Of a stretch of DNA of 64,000 nucleotides, positions 1 through 13,163 are shown piece after piece. This DNA is from Pegea sp. RAD2-039. Lineage: Eukaryota > Chordata > Thaliacea > Salpida > Salpidae. The stretch covers positions 310,001 through 374,000 of the forward strand of contig JAQGEQ010000287.1 of assembly GCA_034620365.1 (NCBI GenBank), in the 5' to 3' direction. Below the pieces are notes generated by a model, which was not told the origin of the DNA, made no database searches, and worked only from the letters and a program-made list of their open reading frames with translations. Within the stretch, counting starts at the first letter, position 1. Each line of letters starts with the position of its first letter. The position numbers were made by a program, and so were the translations under genes.

Positions 1-2342
1 GCAATAATGGCCCCGATTTACAGGTATCACAACTTGACTAATTTTGATATCAGTGAAGATGATATTTCAGGAATACAAAGCATTTATAGTAAGACTCGTT
101 TATTACTTTTTAAAATTAGTTTTTCAGTTGCCTATCAAACCAATCTAGTCTTAGATATTTTTTAAATTATGTTTTTTCAGGGAAAAAACCCAAAATCAAC
201 TACCCAAAACCACCTCGTACTGAAAAGAGAACCACTACAACCAGACCAACAAGATACCCACCAAGAAGGTAAATGTTTTTTAACAGCTTTTTTATTTGCT
301 CTCTTAAAAAGTCATTTAAATTTCATTTGATTTCATCTATTTTTTTTTTAATTTCTATAATAGAACAGATACTTTAATCTTATTTTTACTTCGATGGTTT
401 CTAACTGGGAAATCGCTTTCTCAAGCATGAAATCAAAAAAACGATTTGATATTAAAAACTGCATTTAATAATTCATAGAACATCAACGTTGCCTCCCAGA
501 AGAAAACCGACAACCACTACTAAAACACCTTTTCCTCAATTGTGTGAATTGCCTGCATATGATGCAATTGCTTACATTCGTGGTGAGCTTTACGTTTTCA
601 GGTGAATACTTAGCTTGTAAACATGACTAGTTTGTAAGAAAAATTATGAATAGCAACTTTTGTTAGATAAAAACAAAAATAAGAAAGTTGTTTATCATTC
701 TCCAAGTCAAAACACGATCTTCGTTTTTGCAGCGGTAAATATTTCTGGAGAAAAGAAAAGAGACTGAATCGGTTCGTTGGACCTTACGAGATCTCTTTGT
801 TTTGGGGAGAAATTAAAGGAAGAGTTTCTGCTGTTTATGAAGATCAAGAAACTAATAGAATCCGATTTTTCCAGGGTTAGTAAAATATAAAAAAATTGTT
901 TCTTGCAGACAAGTCTGCTGCTTTATTATAAGTAATTAAATTAACAGTTCTGTGAAAATTGTAAAATCTCAATTAATTAACAGCAGATGATAGTTTGGCG
1001 CAATAAAGTTAGGATTACATGACGCAAATATTTCTATCTCAAATTAAAACAAAGATTATTTAAATTAGATCAGAAATATTATGAATATGATGCCACTACA
1101 TTGGAAAGAGGACCAAAACATTTAAGTGACTTAGGACTGAAAAATAATGACATCAATGCAGCTTTTTGGTGGAAAAATACGAAAAAAACTTATTTGTTTA
1201 GAGGTAAGAATACGATGTTTCAGCTAACATTTTGTAACATTGATGATAATCTCAGGTGACTGGTTTTGGCAACTTAGTACAAGTGGCCGCTTAAGAGTTG
1301 ATAATGATTACCCACAGCACCGTCAAACTAAATTTAACAATGTTCCTAGTGATTTCCATGCTGCCTTTTCTGATAATAATCGAAGTAAGTCTGTCAACAT
1401 GTTAAATTGTTATCATAAAAGTTTTTTGTGTATTTGAGGTATAGTATAGTGTAAGTTTCATTTCTATTTTCAGTAGCTAACCTTTCGATTTTAAGCTTTT
1501 AAAATATAATTTCAAATTGGAAAAAGTGACTAAGTGACTTATTCTTACAGAGTAAGATAGGAAATAATTAAGTATGGTTCCAAAATATATTCTTGATAAG
1601 GTAGATATAAGAGATTTAAGGATCTTAATCTTAAGCAAATACATCCGCATTTGATATGAAACTGGTTGCTTGATTAAACATTTTAATTAAACTGTTTATG
1701 GTTATAATTTCAAACTTTTGGTTTTGTATTATTTCTCAAACTATAGTATTCAATCAATCATTAAGAACGATAGCAACTTCTCAATTTTCTCTTATCGAAC
1801 TTATCGATCAAACTTTGTCTTAGTTAAAGAAGTAAAAAAGATGAAAAGTAATGTTGATATTTAAAGATAGCTTCATCATTAAGGAAGCAATTCAAAAGTT
1901 TTTATTCTAGCATCAAATTTAATTGTTTAAGTTTCTAAAACTTATATAAAAATTTATTTCAGATTCAAAAGACCGATTTACATATTTCGTGAAGGGAACA
2001 GAGTACTACACTTTTGATAATCAGCTTTCTACTGTCGTTGAAGGACCTAACTCTTTCAGAGCCGACTGGCTTGATTGCTCAGTTGCAAGAGCTTCATCAG
2101 AAGATGTTAACATCACAGCAATTGTTGCTGCTACTATTACTGTTGCTGTTCTCATTATTATTGTACTTGGTTTGATTCTATGGCAGAGAAGAAGATCAAA
2201 TGGTCCAATAAAGAGCTCAATGTTAATGACGGGTCCTTATAGTAGTGGATGGCAACGTCATATTGATGGAATGAATGTTTATGTTACAGCAGCTCAACAG
2301 AAAATGAGGTTGATGAAGTTTAATTTACAAGGACAAGTTTGA
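1..2342 (+). CDS. Membrane-type matrix metalloproteinase, C-terminal part (5' end outside window)
   Basis: Seven exons join in frame: 1-88, 181-268, 479-601, 733-875, 1069-1203, 1256-1384 and 1963-2342, all with GT-AG borders, giving 361 visible residues. The first exon holds the end of the catalytic domain with the Met-turn (AIMAPIYRYHN). A basic, Thr/Pro-rich hinge follows (RKKPK, then TTTT and PPRR stretches). The four-bladed hemopexin domain opens with Cys (LCELPAYDAI) and closes with Cys274 (DWLDCS). Residues about 286-309 form one transmembrane helix, followed by RRR and a 52-residue cytoplasmic tail, so the enzyme is a type I membrane MMP that would cleave extracellular matrix at the cell surface. 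The propeptide and the zinc-binding HExxH motif lie upstream of the window and cannot be judged. The tail shows no motif I recognise. The family call is firm; orthology to a particular MT-MMP is not claimed. Confidence 0.93.
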
Positions 2343-5300
2343 GACAAACAAGCTTTTTTTTTCAAAATATAACACACAATCAACTAGATACTTTTAAAGA
2401 ATCAAGTACCATTCCTTCTATTTCATTATTTTGTTTTTCTTTCATAATGTATTCAAGCTTTGTTTCTGATATTCTGCCATTTCTACAATATATAATAACT
2501 TCAGTAAGAAAATTGTTCAAAGGTTAGCAAACTGAATCACAAATAACGTTTTTGAATTTGCATGTATGTCTATTTGATTTACATTACTAAATGCGCTGTA
2601 ATCTGAAAAAAGATCAAATATACCTTCAGTGAGTTCCAAAACTTTTGCTATATTCTGCCTTTTTTAATATTTTTTGTGGAGAGTAAATGTCGAGACCTTG
2701 GGGAGAGGTTCTCCTTGAAACAGGCACTTGTAACACTTTCATTTGTTTTATGTTCTTAAACAAATCTTCTTCAATCAAGTCTGTATAATTAACAACTTTA
2801 TTAATAATCTCATTAAAATGCTAAATAAGTTCCGTTAAGTTTTGTTTTTCTGTATTTATTTTGATGGTTGAATTTTTGTTGACATCAAATTTGTTTAAGT
2901 TCAAGTTCAAACAGTTTTGAGAAACAATTTGAGTTGCATAAAAGGCCCACTTATTATTTATTTAAAACAGGATGTTACAGCGTTTTACTAACGTGAAAGT
3001 TTTAGTTTTCTTTCAAAAATCTCATTTTCTAGTAGCTGTAGATGAAGAATTTAACTTGTAATATTGTGTTGTAACTTACTGTGTCATTAAATGATTATCT
3101 TCCAAGCTAAAGGTTAGCTGATGTCACTAAATAAACTCTGATCACACAAGTGAGGCTGACAGCTCTAGATACTGTCCAGTAATGTTATCATTAGTTTTAT
3201 AAATCGACTGAAATTTTTATTACTAGAGGGAAAAACCCAAGTTTTCAGGACTGCTAAACTTAAAAAAATTGAAATGAAAAGCTGTTGAAAAGCGATTTAA
3301 TATGTCATGTGTTAAAAGAAATCTTATAGCGTTTTTTCTGATGAGAGTATCATAAATATTTTATAAAATATTTTAAGACATAAATAATTTAAATCGTCAA
3401 TAAACCTATTTTAAAAAATAGTTTAGAGTTTAAACCTGTAAAAATTATCTTTAAAAAATTTTGCAAAATAAGTACTTAAAAAGTAATAGTAAATTATTGT
3501 CATGCTTTTTAAAAAAATGCTGTAACAATTTCTTGCTTGATTTTTTAAAGTATCCTTTTCATTTTAAATGCCTTTTTACAGCTTTCGAACGCCTTGATAA
3601 GTTAATAATGTTTATTAACAAATTCATGTTTTAAAAGTTGTCATTACAAAGTCATTTAATGTTACCAATCATAGTAAATTACTTGTCTGGCAAATATGAA
3701 AAGTTTATTCTTAGATAAAACATAAATAGAAGCGTTTTAACGACTATGTTAGCAGCTTTGAAGTATCTCCAGCTTTAAAAAGAGTTTTAAAAAAAGCTTT
3801 GGAATTCCTAAAAGTTTATAAATAAAAAAAATTAAGGGTCATTATATAATTAGATGTAAATTATTTAAATACTGTAAAGCGTTCAACAATGTCAGCAGCT
3901 GTTTGTGCGTTTATCTCTTTTGAAATTTTTGATCAAACTTGAATAGTTGCTTAAAAGCCAGTAAGTCAAACTCGTTGAGTTTTCATCTTTTAGAAAAGTT
4001 TTACTTAAAAAACTACCAAACACTGTTTGACATTTTTTATAAAACAGTAGTTGTAATCACAAATTAGTTTTGTTCATAAACTCCTTAAACAAAATTAATT
4101 TTTAAATCGCATTAAAATAATTTCACGACAATTTAGAAATATTTAAATTTTGTAAATATTAAATTTTATAAATATTTTTATTTTAACAACTTTAAATTGG
4201 AATATTTAGTTTATAAACCTATATTTAAAATAAGAATTTTTGAAAAAGGCTTGTAAAGTTAGAAAAATATAAAAAGGTCGTTTTGGGAATTGAAAACTGC
4301 TTTGTTGTGATGTGACATGTTTTTCTCTCTTTTAAGATCTCATTTTAAAATTTGCTCAGCAAATTATCCCCGTCATTTAGTATTTCACTTGTACACGAAG
4401 TTTTCTTTTTAGCATTTTGAACAAAACTTACTTGTTTTAGATAATTAACTTATTTCAAAAATAAATAACATTAATCATCAATAATCAATTAAGATTAGAA
4501 AAATTTTTCAAAATTATGGCTGAAATTTTACTTACTAAATCTAAATTTCATGTCTAAAATTATGAACCTAAATACAGATTTTGTAGAAGGACAACCTTAG
4601 AGGTTTTATGCTTAAAGATTTTGTTCAAATTACAACTCAACTTTACTTCAAACTTAATGAAGTAATAATGTGTTATATCTAATTGCCATGCTGAAACTAC
4701 AGTATTTTTACATGGTGTTTAAATTTAACGGATTTCGCATAAAATTTAAAATAAAAATGAATTATGATTTACAAAGTCCTATAAGCCTATTAGTTTTGCA
4801 TAAAAGTTTTCTTTAGATTCAGAACTTAACAATATTTAGTATTCACACTGTAAACATGAATAAATTCTACTTTATGTTTTCTACTTCCTTATACAGCCAT
4901 TGTTTTATTTAGTATAAAGACTTTTTATTTAGACCATAAAGTAATTGCTACAATATTGAATCTATAAAAAGCTTTAGATGTTAAAAGTTTAAAAAAATGA
5001 AAAACATTAAAGTGAAATTTATTTCGTAAGTTAAATAAAAAGCCTGAGATGATTAAAGTTTTATAAAGTTTAAGATAATAGAATAATTTGCAGACTTTAC
5101 AAAGCAAATACACAATAAGTGTTTAAGTAGTTGCTCATTAAACACAGAACAAAGTCTTCATCAGTTTCAGTTTAAAAAAGTTTGAGTCAGCAAAATTCTA
5201 AATGAGTCACAAACGTCGTGAAATATTTATATAAGCAATATTCTTAAAAAAATAAAGTAGTCAAGTCAATAGTTCTTTCGTAAATTTTTTTATGAATGAA

Positions 5301-6870
5301 ATCAGATAATCAATTTTTTTGTGATATTTTAATAGATTCGTAAAAATATGAACAAAATTCGAATTGAAATCAGTTGCACAATTGTGTGATCATTACAGAA
5401 AAAATGAAAACTCAAGTGACTCCTTTTGTGGCAAATATTAAATTATTTTCTGAAACAGCTTTATCAAAGAAATAAAATATATACTATACATTTTTGAAGA
5501 CCAGGTTTCAGACAACAAAACTTTTAAAATCAATAAAATTACAATCTTAGATTAAATATATTGTCAAATTTAAAATGCTACGACGTATAAGAGAGACTGT
5601 TCAAATCTTTTCCAGAAACGAAAGTAAAACGTACACAGTAGGTATTAAAGTAATTTCTCATCAAAGGTACTTTCATGGCTATTGAACCAATTGTGCTTAT
5701 AATTGAAATAACACTTGCCGATACTACAAAAGGTTATTTACTAAATTTACAGTTTTTAACAGGTGACATGACGTTATTAAATATGCTAATGTTAGCTTCA
5801 AATGCTTTGGTAAGCGATGAACAGTCATAAAAGCGTTTAAGTTGCTCTCATTAAACTCGGTAGCTTCTATTAATTCCTTAGAAACTAGTAAATGACGTCA
5901 ATATCATTCGATTGATGAATCGAACCGCTTTCATATAAAACCGGTTTCAAATTTTATCGTCTTTCTAGAATTAGTTTTAAAATTGTCACCTTGTCATTTA
6001 GTTTTGATTTTAATCATTAAAAGTTAAAAAGATTTTATAAATATTTCTGTTATTTAGTTATCGAAAACTATCAGAATTTTTGTTAAGTTTGGAAAAATTC
6101 TTTTTTTTTTATATCAATTTTTAGCAGAATAGGCTAATATAATAGATTCGTAAATAGCTAAATTATTGTTACCAAAAACTTAAGAATAATATTATATCAA
6201 ATTAAATAGTTTAAAAAGGTAATTTCCAATTTCCTTGTCGCTTTCATCAAATGTACTATAAGGTGGTTAAAGAACTGACAAAGTGTTTTCATATAAATAA
6301 GTTTCAAATGTAGCAACCAAAACTTCCATTTCGCACTTATTTATGACCATATGAGTCGATTTTAATCTAGATCACATTTCTTAATAATAAAATACAGTTT
6401 TGAATATCAAATTTTGATAGAGCAGTCTTTGAAGTAATTTGCAATTTCTTGTCTTTTGATAATAAAAGGTGTTCAAAGGTGTTGTCGTCAAAGGCATTAC
6501 AAAACTGATTCTTATATAATCAGAGGCTGTTAAGTAGGCATACAAGCAACAAACTTGCGTATGTTTAAAAGTAATAAATCAACAACAGATAAGCACTAAG
6601 ACATCTTAAAAGGAAATTCAACTGATTATATATAAAAATCAAACTGACAAGCTTTATCAAAATTTCTAATTTTTCTGTACCACTCTGTAATGGTTGATGC
6701 TTCAAAGAACTTTAAATCTACACAAAAATAGTTTTTATAAAAGATTTTTTAAGCGCAAAGCTTTGTCATTAAACATACAACTTTCTGATTACAATAGAAA
6801 ATATTTTTCAATCCTATCTAGCACTCAAACTAAAAGATCTTTTAGAACGTATCAAAGGTTTTTTTTGGCC
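2343..6870. other. Gene-free AT-rich stretch after the MMP gene
   Basis: This holds the MMP 3' UTR and intergenic DNA. Short frames are present (for example 2339-2527 + and 4925-5113 -) but show no domain, splice context or codon pattern that would support them. I see no tRNA, no clear transposon ends and no repeat array. Confidence 0.6.
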
Positions 6871-7260
6871 TGCTTCGACCGAGAACGACCATACATAAGT
6901 GCGAGGGCAGTAATTATCTAGATCCAGTTGTGGCCCATGTAGCAGGATTCCACTCTCCACGTCAACAAGGTTATGCAGCAGAACAAAAGGACTGATGCAA
7001 CTACGCCTGGCTGGCGTCGCAGGAGCTGCCAGAACGACACTAAGTACAATTACGAACTGCATACGAGGCTCCAACTCCAGCTTTAACTTCGATTTTTTGC
7101 ATCTTTTAGAAGTGTTGTCAATAACCAGACTCACATGGCCCTTCTACCTGGGTTGTTATGGACTTTTCCTTATTGCAAATAAATGTCCACTTGGGATTAA
7201 ACCTGGAACCTCCACTTGATAGGCGAACAAGGTAACCGCTACACAATACAGATGGACTAT
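6870..7260 (-). mobile_element. Probable tRNA-derived SINE
   Basis: Read on the minus strand from about 7254, the element starts with a box-A-like run (GTAGCGGTTACC) and about 25 bases later a box-B-like run (CAGGTTTAATCCC, near 7194-7206). A body of roughly 300 bases follows that is visibly richer in G+C than its surroundings. Two internal Pol III promoter boxes at tRNA spacing, in a compositionally distinct island, are the usual signature of a tRNA-derived SINE. The overlapping frames at 6814-7134 and 6995-7219 are treated as chance. The family is unknown to me and no target-site duplication was identified. Confidence 0.45.
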
Positions 7261-9060
7261 CAAAGGTTTGAATGTAACTTTTTAAACAAGCATCGTATAG
7301 GTGAGGTGATTAATGTTCTGCCTTTTCTGATTTGATAGCAAATGCTTATAAAATTATTTTTATGTTTAGCTTGACACACAAGTGTGAACAACTTTTTAGT
7401 AAAATGGTTGAATGAATGCCAACTGCATTCTGCTTAATTTGACTTCTTTAACATTACTGAAAGTATTCGAATCAACGTCATGATGAGTTCTTGTAAAATT
7501 CTGGGACATTTTTGTTATTAACTCGCAGGTTTGAAGTGTCAAATTTGTCTTCTTAAAAAAAGTTTCAGAATAAATCTTTTGGTTTTTTCAAGAGTCGGTT
7601 CTTGTAATTTTAAAGTAGCTTATTTGGTATTTTTAAATTGTTAGAATAAACTATACTGAGAAAACTTTTAAATCTATTTTATTTACATTTTACGAAATTC
7701 ATGAACATCTTTATAGCTATTTGGTTTGTCTACTCCCTAAACTTACAAATATCAAACCAACATTAACTTATAAGCAGCTTATACTGGTCTAGATACCAAG
7801 AAACAATACATATAGCTATCAAAAATCTACTTCAATTGTCTTCTTAGAAAGCAGCGCAATATCTTTTTGATTGTCTTCAAAACATTTTAAGATCTTGAAT
7901 TCTACAAATTAGTTAAGTAAATAATATTTGTGATTAGTTAGTTTCAGCCTTAATCTTAAAATCTACTCAAACTATTTTCTAAGTTTATTTAGAGCAAACT
8001 AATTAGCTTAGATGGCTTTACTTAAACATTAGGTTATTCCCGACTAGTTGATAGCTTTTATCTAGATGTAAGTTGAACATCTTGTAAAATATAATGACTA
8101 TAGAACTTACTAATAAATAATTTTAATACTTTAATATCTAACAATTTGATGATTTAGTTAAAAGCTTTAGAAGAGTGGTTTAGGGTACACTTTATAAAGC
8201 AGAAGAGTCCTTAAGATTTTCAGCTACAAGATCTGCTAACATCAGAGGACAATTTTCTTTGATTAAGTAAAGGTCTTCACCAAGAGAGAGCTTGAGTTGA
8301 TTAAACTTTGACTTACTAGATTCATGAAGTAACTCAATAGACACATCTTGTTATAAGATCAAAACAAATATTTTGACAATTCTTTAATATCAATCTTAAC
8401 TAGATTTGGCAAAATCTTATAAATCGTATTAAATTTAATTAATTCAATTATTATTAATTAAATTAATATATATCATATATATTAATTTAATTTTAAATAT
8501 ATTATTATACGTATTAATTTAATTTTAAATCGTATAAGAACGTCTCGTAAATCTAAACATGAAAATATAAAGAAGTCCGATATTGAGCAAACTATTTCTA
8601 TGAATTTAAAAAGCTCTTAGTTCATCAAATATATAATTCATTCTACAACTTTTGTAAGATGTCAATATCTTCTATCATAAACGCGACATTTAGTAAAAGA
8701 TATCATTTATTGTTAGTTGATAGAATTTTTCCTAAAATGATTTATCTCTAGACAAACCCTCCAATATATTATTTCAATTTTTACTACACTAAAATCTAGG
8801 AGATTTTGCGAAGATCAAATGATAAAAGCGATCTTGTTGGATGATGTGTCTGTTGAAAATCTAAACTTCCTACAAACCACCTAAACCATTCATTCAATTC
8901 CTTGTATTTTACCACAGAATAAAAGTTTAAAAATCTGAAATTCTGACAAAAATTTGACTAAAAAAGTTTCAAGGACATAAAATTGAACATCAATTACTAA
9001 AATCCTAATCTTAATTTTCTTCTTATGATTGTAAGTGTAGAAGAGATAATGATGACGTCA
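7261..9060. other. Gene-free stretch with an AT palindrome
   Basis: There is no coding support here. The notable content is the perfect palindrome at 8456-8492 and the adjacent direct repeat, listed separately. The right end is the 3' UTR of the minus-strand AKAP17A gene. Confidence 0.55.
8456..8530. repeat. AT palindrome plus direct repeat
   Basis: Positions 8456-8473 and 8475-8492 are perfect 18-base inverted arms around a single central base (8474). The 18-base sequence ATTAATTTAATTTTAAAT occurs at about 8481-8498 and again at about 8513-8530. Only A and T are involved apart from the centre base, so chance or slippage origin is possible. Confidence 0.7.
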
Positions 9061-11456
9061 TCATCTTCGTGTTCTCCCATCACGATCTGAATGACGCGAT
9101 GAAGCAGACTTCAGATGATTCTTGTTCCGATCACGATGTTTGTACTCCTCAACCAGCTTTCTCTTCAAGATTCGACTTTTTACTTCATGCTCTTTGTATT
9201 TGAGGTGCTCCTAGAGATCAACATCATCATCCGTGTCTTTTTACTGTCACTAACTCACCCTGATCCTCTTCTCACGATCACAACTTTCATCAATTCTCTT
9301 CTTCTGATCCAACTCCTGCCTCTTCTTCTTCTTCTTTTCTTCTTCAATTTCTTTCTACATATTAATCAACTTTCAACCAGTTGCCAACAAACCAGCAACT
9401 AACCTGAAGACGCTGGCTTAGATGAGTGATTAGCCTAATGGCTTCTAGGCGTCGACTGGCAACCAACAAACGCCTTTCTTCTTTCGCGATTCGAAGAATA
9501 GCTCTTTGCTCCTCCAGCTTTGCTTTCTTCTCTTTCTTTTTTCGCTTTCTTCTCTCTTCACGCCGCTGACGTCTCATCTCTTCCTCCCGCTCTTCTTCTT
9601 GCTTACGACGTCTGTAAAGACACAGATGATGACATCATCGAGATATCATTTCAATAATCACAGATCGAAAAGTCTCTTCTGCTCTGCCTCTTCTCGCTCT
9701 TTTCGTTTCGCTTCTTCTCGTAATTTTTGAAGTTTTTCGATTTTGTCTTTTTCTAACTGCCGACTTTCGATAGATTGGTCCGAGAGATGCTTGGTCCGAT
9801 CAAAATCGACCTTCAAACCAACTACTTGATATTCAATTGACAATCAGATGAGGAGTACCTTAATATTAGCAGCAATGGCGTTTTCTCCATTCTCTTTCAT
9901 CAACAACTTCATTCCTCGAAAAGCTTTCATGCAAGCAGCAAATCCTTTGTAATTGTCAAATTGAATAAACATTTCAAAGAACAGTTGCGAGTCGTAGGAA
10001 AAAGGCTTGAAGCTCTTCTTATTCGCCTCCTAACAACAAACCAACTTTGACATTTGATCAGCAGTAGATGATTAAAGTTTTCACACAGACAGCTGAACAT
10101 GATTTCGAACCTGTAAATCAGATCTGTATGGATCTAGAATCGGAATATCGATATTACGAATCTTTCCAAAAGATTGAAACAATTCTTCAACCTTCGCTGG
10201 ATTTACAAGTTGTGTTTGCTGCCAAAAAATCCACAATTTTACATTTACTTCAAAACTCAACTTATTTTACTGACAGGGTCAGCAAAGAATTTGCAAGGGA
10301 CACCGCTCATGTGAACAGTATCAGGACGTTCACCTGGACGGGTCTCATCGAAGATCTCTGAATCACCAAAATAATCATCCCAATCTTGCCTGGTGGGAAA
10401 GTTGGTTTTTGCTTCACTACAAGTCACCTGCAATCAAAACTAGTTTTGTGTTTTTCATTTTTTACTTTTAGATAATTTTATGATAAAGCAGTTGCTTTTT
10501 TTCAAATGTTTTTAATTCATTTCTATTTTTATATATTTTGTTTGTATTTTAGTTTAGTACATACACATTAAGATGTTAGTCATACAAAAGTTAATTACTA
10601 TCTAATAAATTAAAATTTGAATTACTCGAAGAGTTTCTGGAAAATTTACAAGCTTTAAAGATCGATAATTCAAAGCAGAGATAAAAGATTTAATGGAAGA
10701 TTTAGTATTCACTTCACTTTCAAACCTGAAAATATATATTTTCAGTTATTGACAGATAATTATTAAAATTTAAGTAAACAAAACTAAAAATAAACATACC
10801 TTTTATTACATATAACATTATTTCTTATAATTTATTTTAAACTAACGAAGATAACATATAAAAGTTAAATACTATTAGATGAATTTAGCTATTGGTACAG
10901 TTCTTAAAAAAATTGTTCATTTTCAGAATTGACCTGATATATTCCATTGTGCTTTTTGAAACTGTAAAGTTTTTTAACACTAAAGGTTCGCAAAGAGCCT
11001 TAAGTTTTTGTTGCAAATCCCAATTAGAAATAGTTTGACCAGCAACCTGTAATGATATACAGTTTCAAGTTTTACTATCTGTAAATAAAAAGTTCTTAAG
11101 ACTGACAAAAAATTTTTTAAGAAATTGAACAAAATTCATGAAAGAAATTTAACTTTCTAAGAACAACTAATATAAACTTTTAGAAATTTTCTAATATGAA
11201 GATTTGCTAACTGTTGCATTGGAGATACTAATCATTTGAAGTATAGTAGAAATTTGAGGATGACCAAATTTACTTGAAACTTTTAACCTCATTTTTCTTA
11301 GTTATAATCAATCGACTAAAACCAAGAGCTTACCTTTAGTTTAGGTAGCGATACACTGATATGTATTTTAGCTATTGGTTTCAAATACAATTCCATACTG
11401 GGAGTAATTTGCACAACATCACTAAAGTCTGTTACAATTGATTGATACAAACTCAT
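9061..11456 (-). CDS. AKAP17A: A-kinase anchor protein 17A (XE7-type splicing regulator)
   Basis: I reconstructed ten in-frame exons on the minus strand: 11456-11334, 11046-10934, 10725-10626, 10427-10275, 10218-10111, 10029-9859, 9810-9662, 9611-9404, 9354-9259 and 9210-9061, encoding 456 residues. Diagnostic matches to the family run along the whole protein: YLKPIAK near the N-terminus, ISNWD, SKSTMEYIR, FPTRQDW, PGERPDTVH, the RRM-like FGKIRNIDIPILDPYR, AFRGMKL, DFDRTKHLSD and EERRLLVASRRLEAIRLI. The centre is a long charged coiled-coil (KRKKKEKKAK). The short tail is basic and Ser/Arg-containing, much shorter than the RS domain of vertebrate AKAP17A. In vertebrates the protein sits in nuclear speckles, binds protein kinase A and affects splicing; the amphipathic RRLEAIRLITHL segment lies in the matching region. 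Introns are either about 200-290 or about 50-80 bases. Confidence 0.95.
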
Positions 11457-13163
11457 AATAATCAATAAATCGAATTACAAAGATGTTCCTAAAGTTTTCA
11501 TTTCTGGCAGAAAAATAATAAAAATTGCAAAAGATTATTTCCATACTGATACCACTAAACAAAGAAAATCCCATAAACAGGTTCACAAATACATTTTCAT
11601 TCAACTTTTCTAAATGAACAACACAAAAGAAATTTTTTTTCAACCACAGACATGTTTACATTATTTACATTGCAATAAAAAAGATGTATTCGAAGAGACA
11701 TGAAATACAAGCTAAAAAGTATAGCGTACAAATTACTCATCAAAGTTATTATACATGATAGTTAAGCTAACACAAAACTGAATTGAATACATTTCTTAGA
11801 TACACAATAGAATAGTGTATCTTGATTATATCTCTACAAACACAGTTTTATAAAGGTGGACATAATCAAATAGCCAAAACTTAAATCATCCAAAAAAAAA
11901 CAATAGTCAAAAGAACATGGATTAAAACTTACACAGCTTAATACATATTTATTACCACCAGTTTTAGACATAAACTTTTCAAATAGACCTAAAATTAATT
12001 CTGAAAGGGAAATTACCTTGAGGATAATCTATTATATAACGAAAAATAAGGGAAATGAATGCACAGATATATTTACCATATCAATGCAACACAAATCTAA
12101 CCATTATAAAAAAAGGCTATCATGTTAAACACATTTTTAGTTTGAAGAATGATTACCTAATAACATATCTTTGGTCAAGTTAGATAAAGTACCTAATAAT
12201 ATATACTAAGATCCTAAAAAATGTTTAAGGTTATCAAGTTTAGTAGATAAAAGTGGTAATTTTACAACTAAACAAATTTGGATCAATTAAAAAGAAAATT
12301 TTTTGAAAGTAATGTTCACTTATAAAAGATATGAATATGCACAGCTGTTATAAATGAAAATAATTCTTTTTAGTTTTGTTCAATTTTTATCAAGCAGATA
12401 TTTGTCTGAATAAAGCATTTACATTTGTGAGCCAAGTTTTTACAAGTTCATGAAAAAGATGAAGAAGATAGCAGCAGTGAAGAACATAGTAAAAAGGTCT
12501 TTTCATACTAAGCAAGATTATCTTCAACCAAATTGCTTCTAACTCATAAGGCAGATGAGTAAGTTAAAATAAAATTAAGAATACATCAATCTGCTGTTGG
12601 TGATATTTTATTTATTAAAGTATGCGTTATCATGGGGCTACAAAGAAATTCGGATGTACGTCAGATTGTCAAAAAATATTTAATCAGCTTATATTTTTAA
12701 ACATAAAACTGTTTCATATCGAAAGTATGAAAATTAAATTAAGAATGAAAGTAATAGACTACAACACAATCTTCCTTAATAAACGTATGTGAAAATTTGT
12801 ATAAAAAAGAGTTTGTGTAGGATAAGCAACTTAAAATTTCTGTCATTTTGAATCTTGCCACCTGCTTAAAAGTATGAGATGATGATGAAAGCAAGTATTT
12901 CAATTGGAATTGCGATCCGTTAATGCCATAACTTTTTGACAAGGCACTATATCAAATGAAAAGAAATGGTGGTATATAAGTGAGACAAAAATTAGATGAA
13001 AAGTCCAAATTTTATCCAACTTTTCCATAACCAAAAGTAACAGAGGAAATTAAATATCAGTTTACTCAACATTCCATGAGATTAGATCCATAAAGATGTT
13101 TTAGCAATACAAAATGAATACTCACACTAATTGCCTTTCTCATAAATTAGATCTTGGATGCAT
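11457..13163. other. Intergenic region between AKAP17A and Akirin
   Basis: This spans the AKAP17A promoter side and the Akirin 3' UTR, both minus-strand genes. The minus-strand frames at 11422-11643 and 12739-12942 have no recognisable content. Nothing else is supported. Confidence 0.5.

Noticed and set aside
6814-7134. 106-residue minus-strand frame with an apparent hydrophobic segment
   Set aside because: It lies inside the SINE-like element and reads through its body; no homology recognised.
9115-9402. Leucine/phenylalanine-rich plus-strand frames at 9115-9402 and 9506-9730 that look like membrane proteins
   Set aside because: They are the antisense of the Lys/Glu/Arg-rich coiled-coil exons of AKAP17A.
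10068-10361. 97-residue plus-strand frame
   Set aside because: Antisense to two AKAP17A exons whose minus-strand reading matches the family closely.
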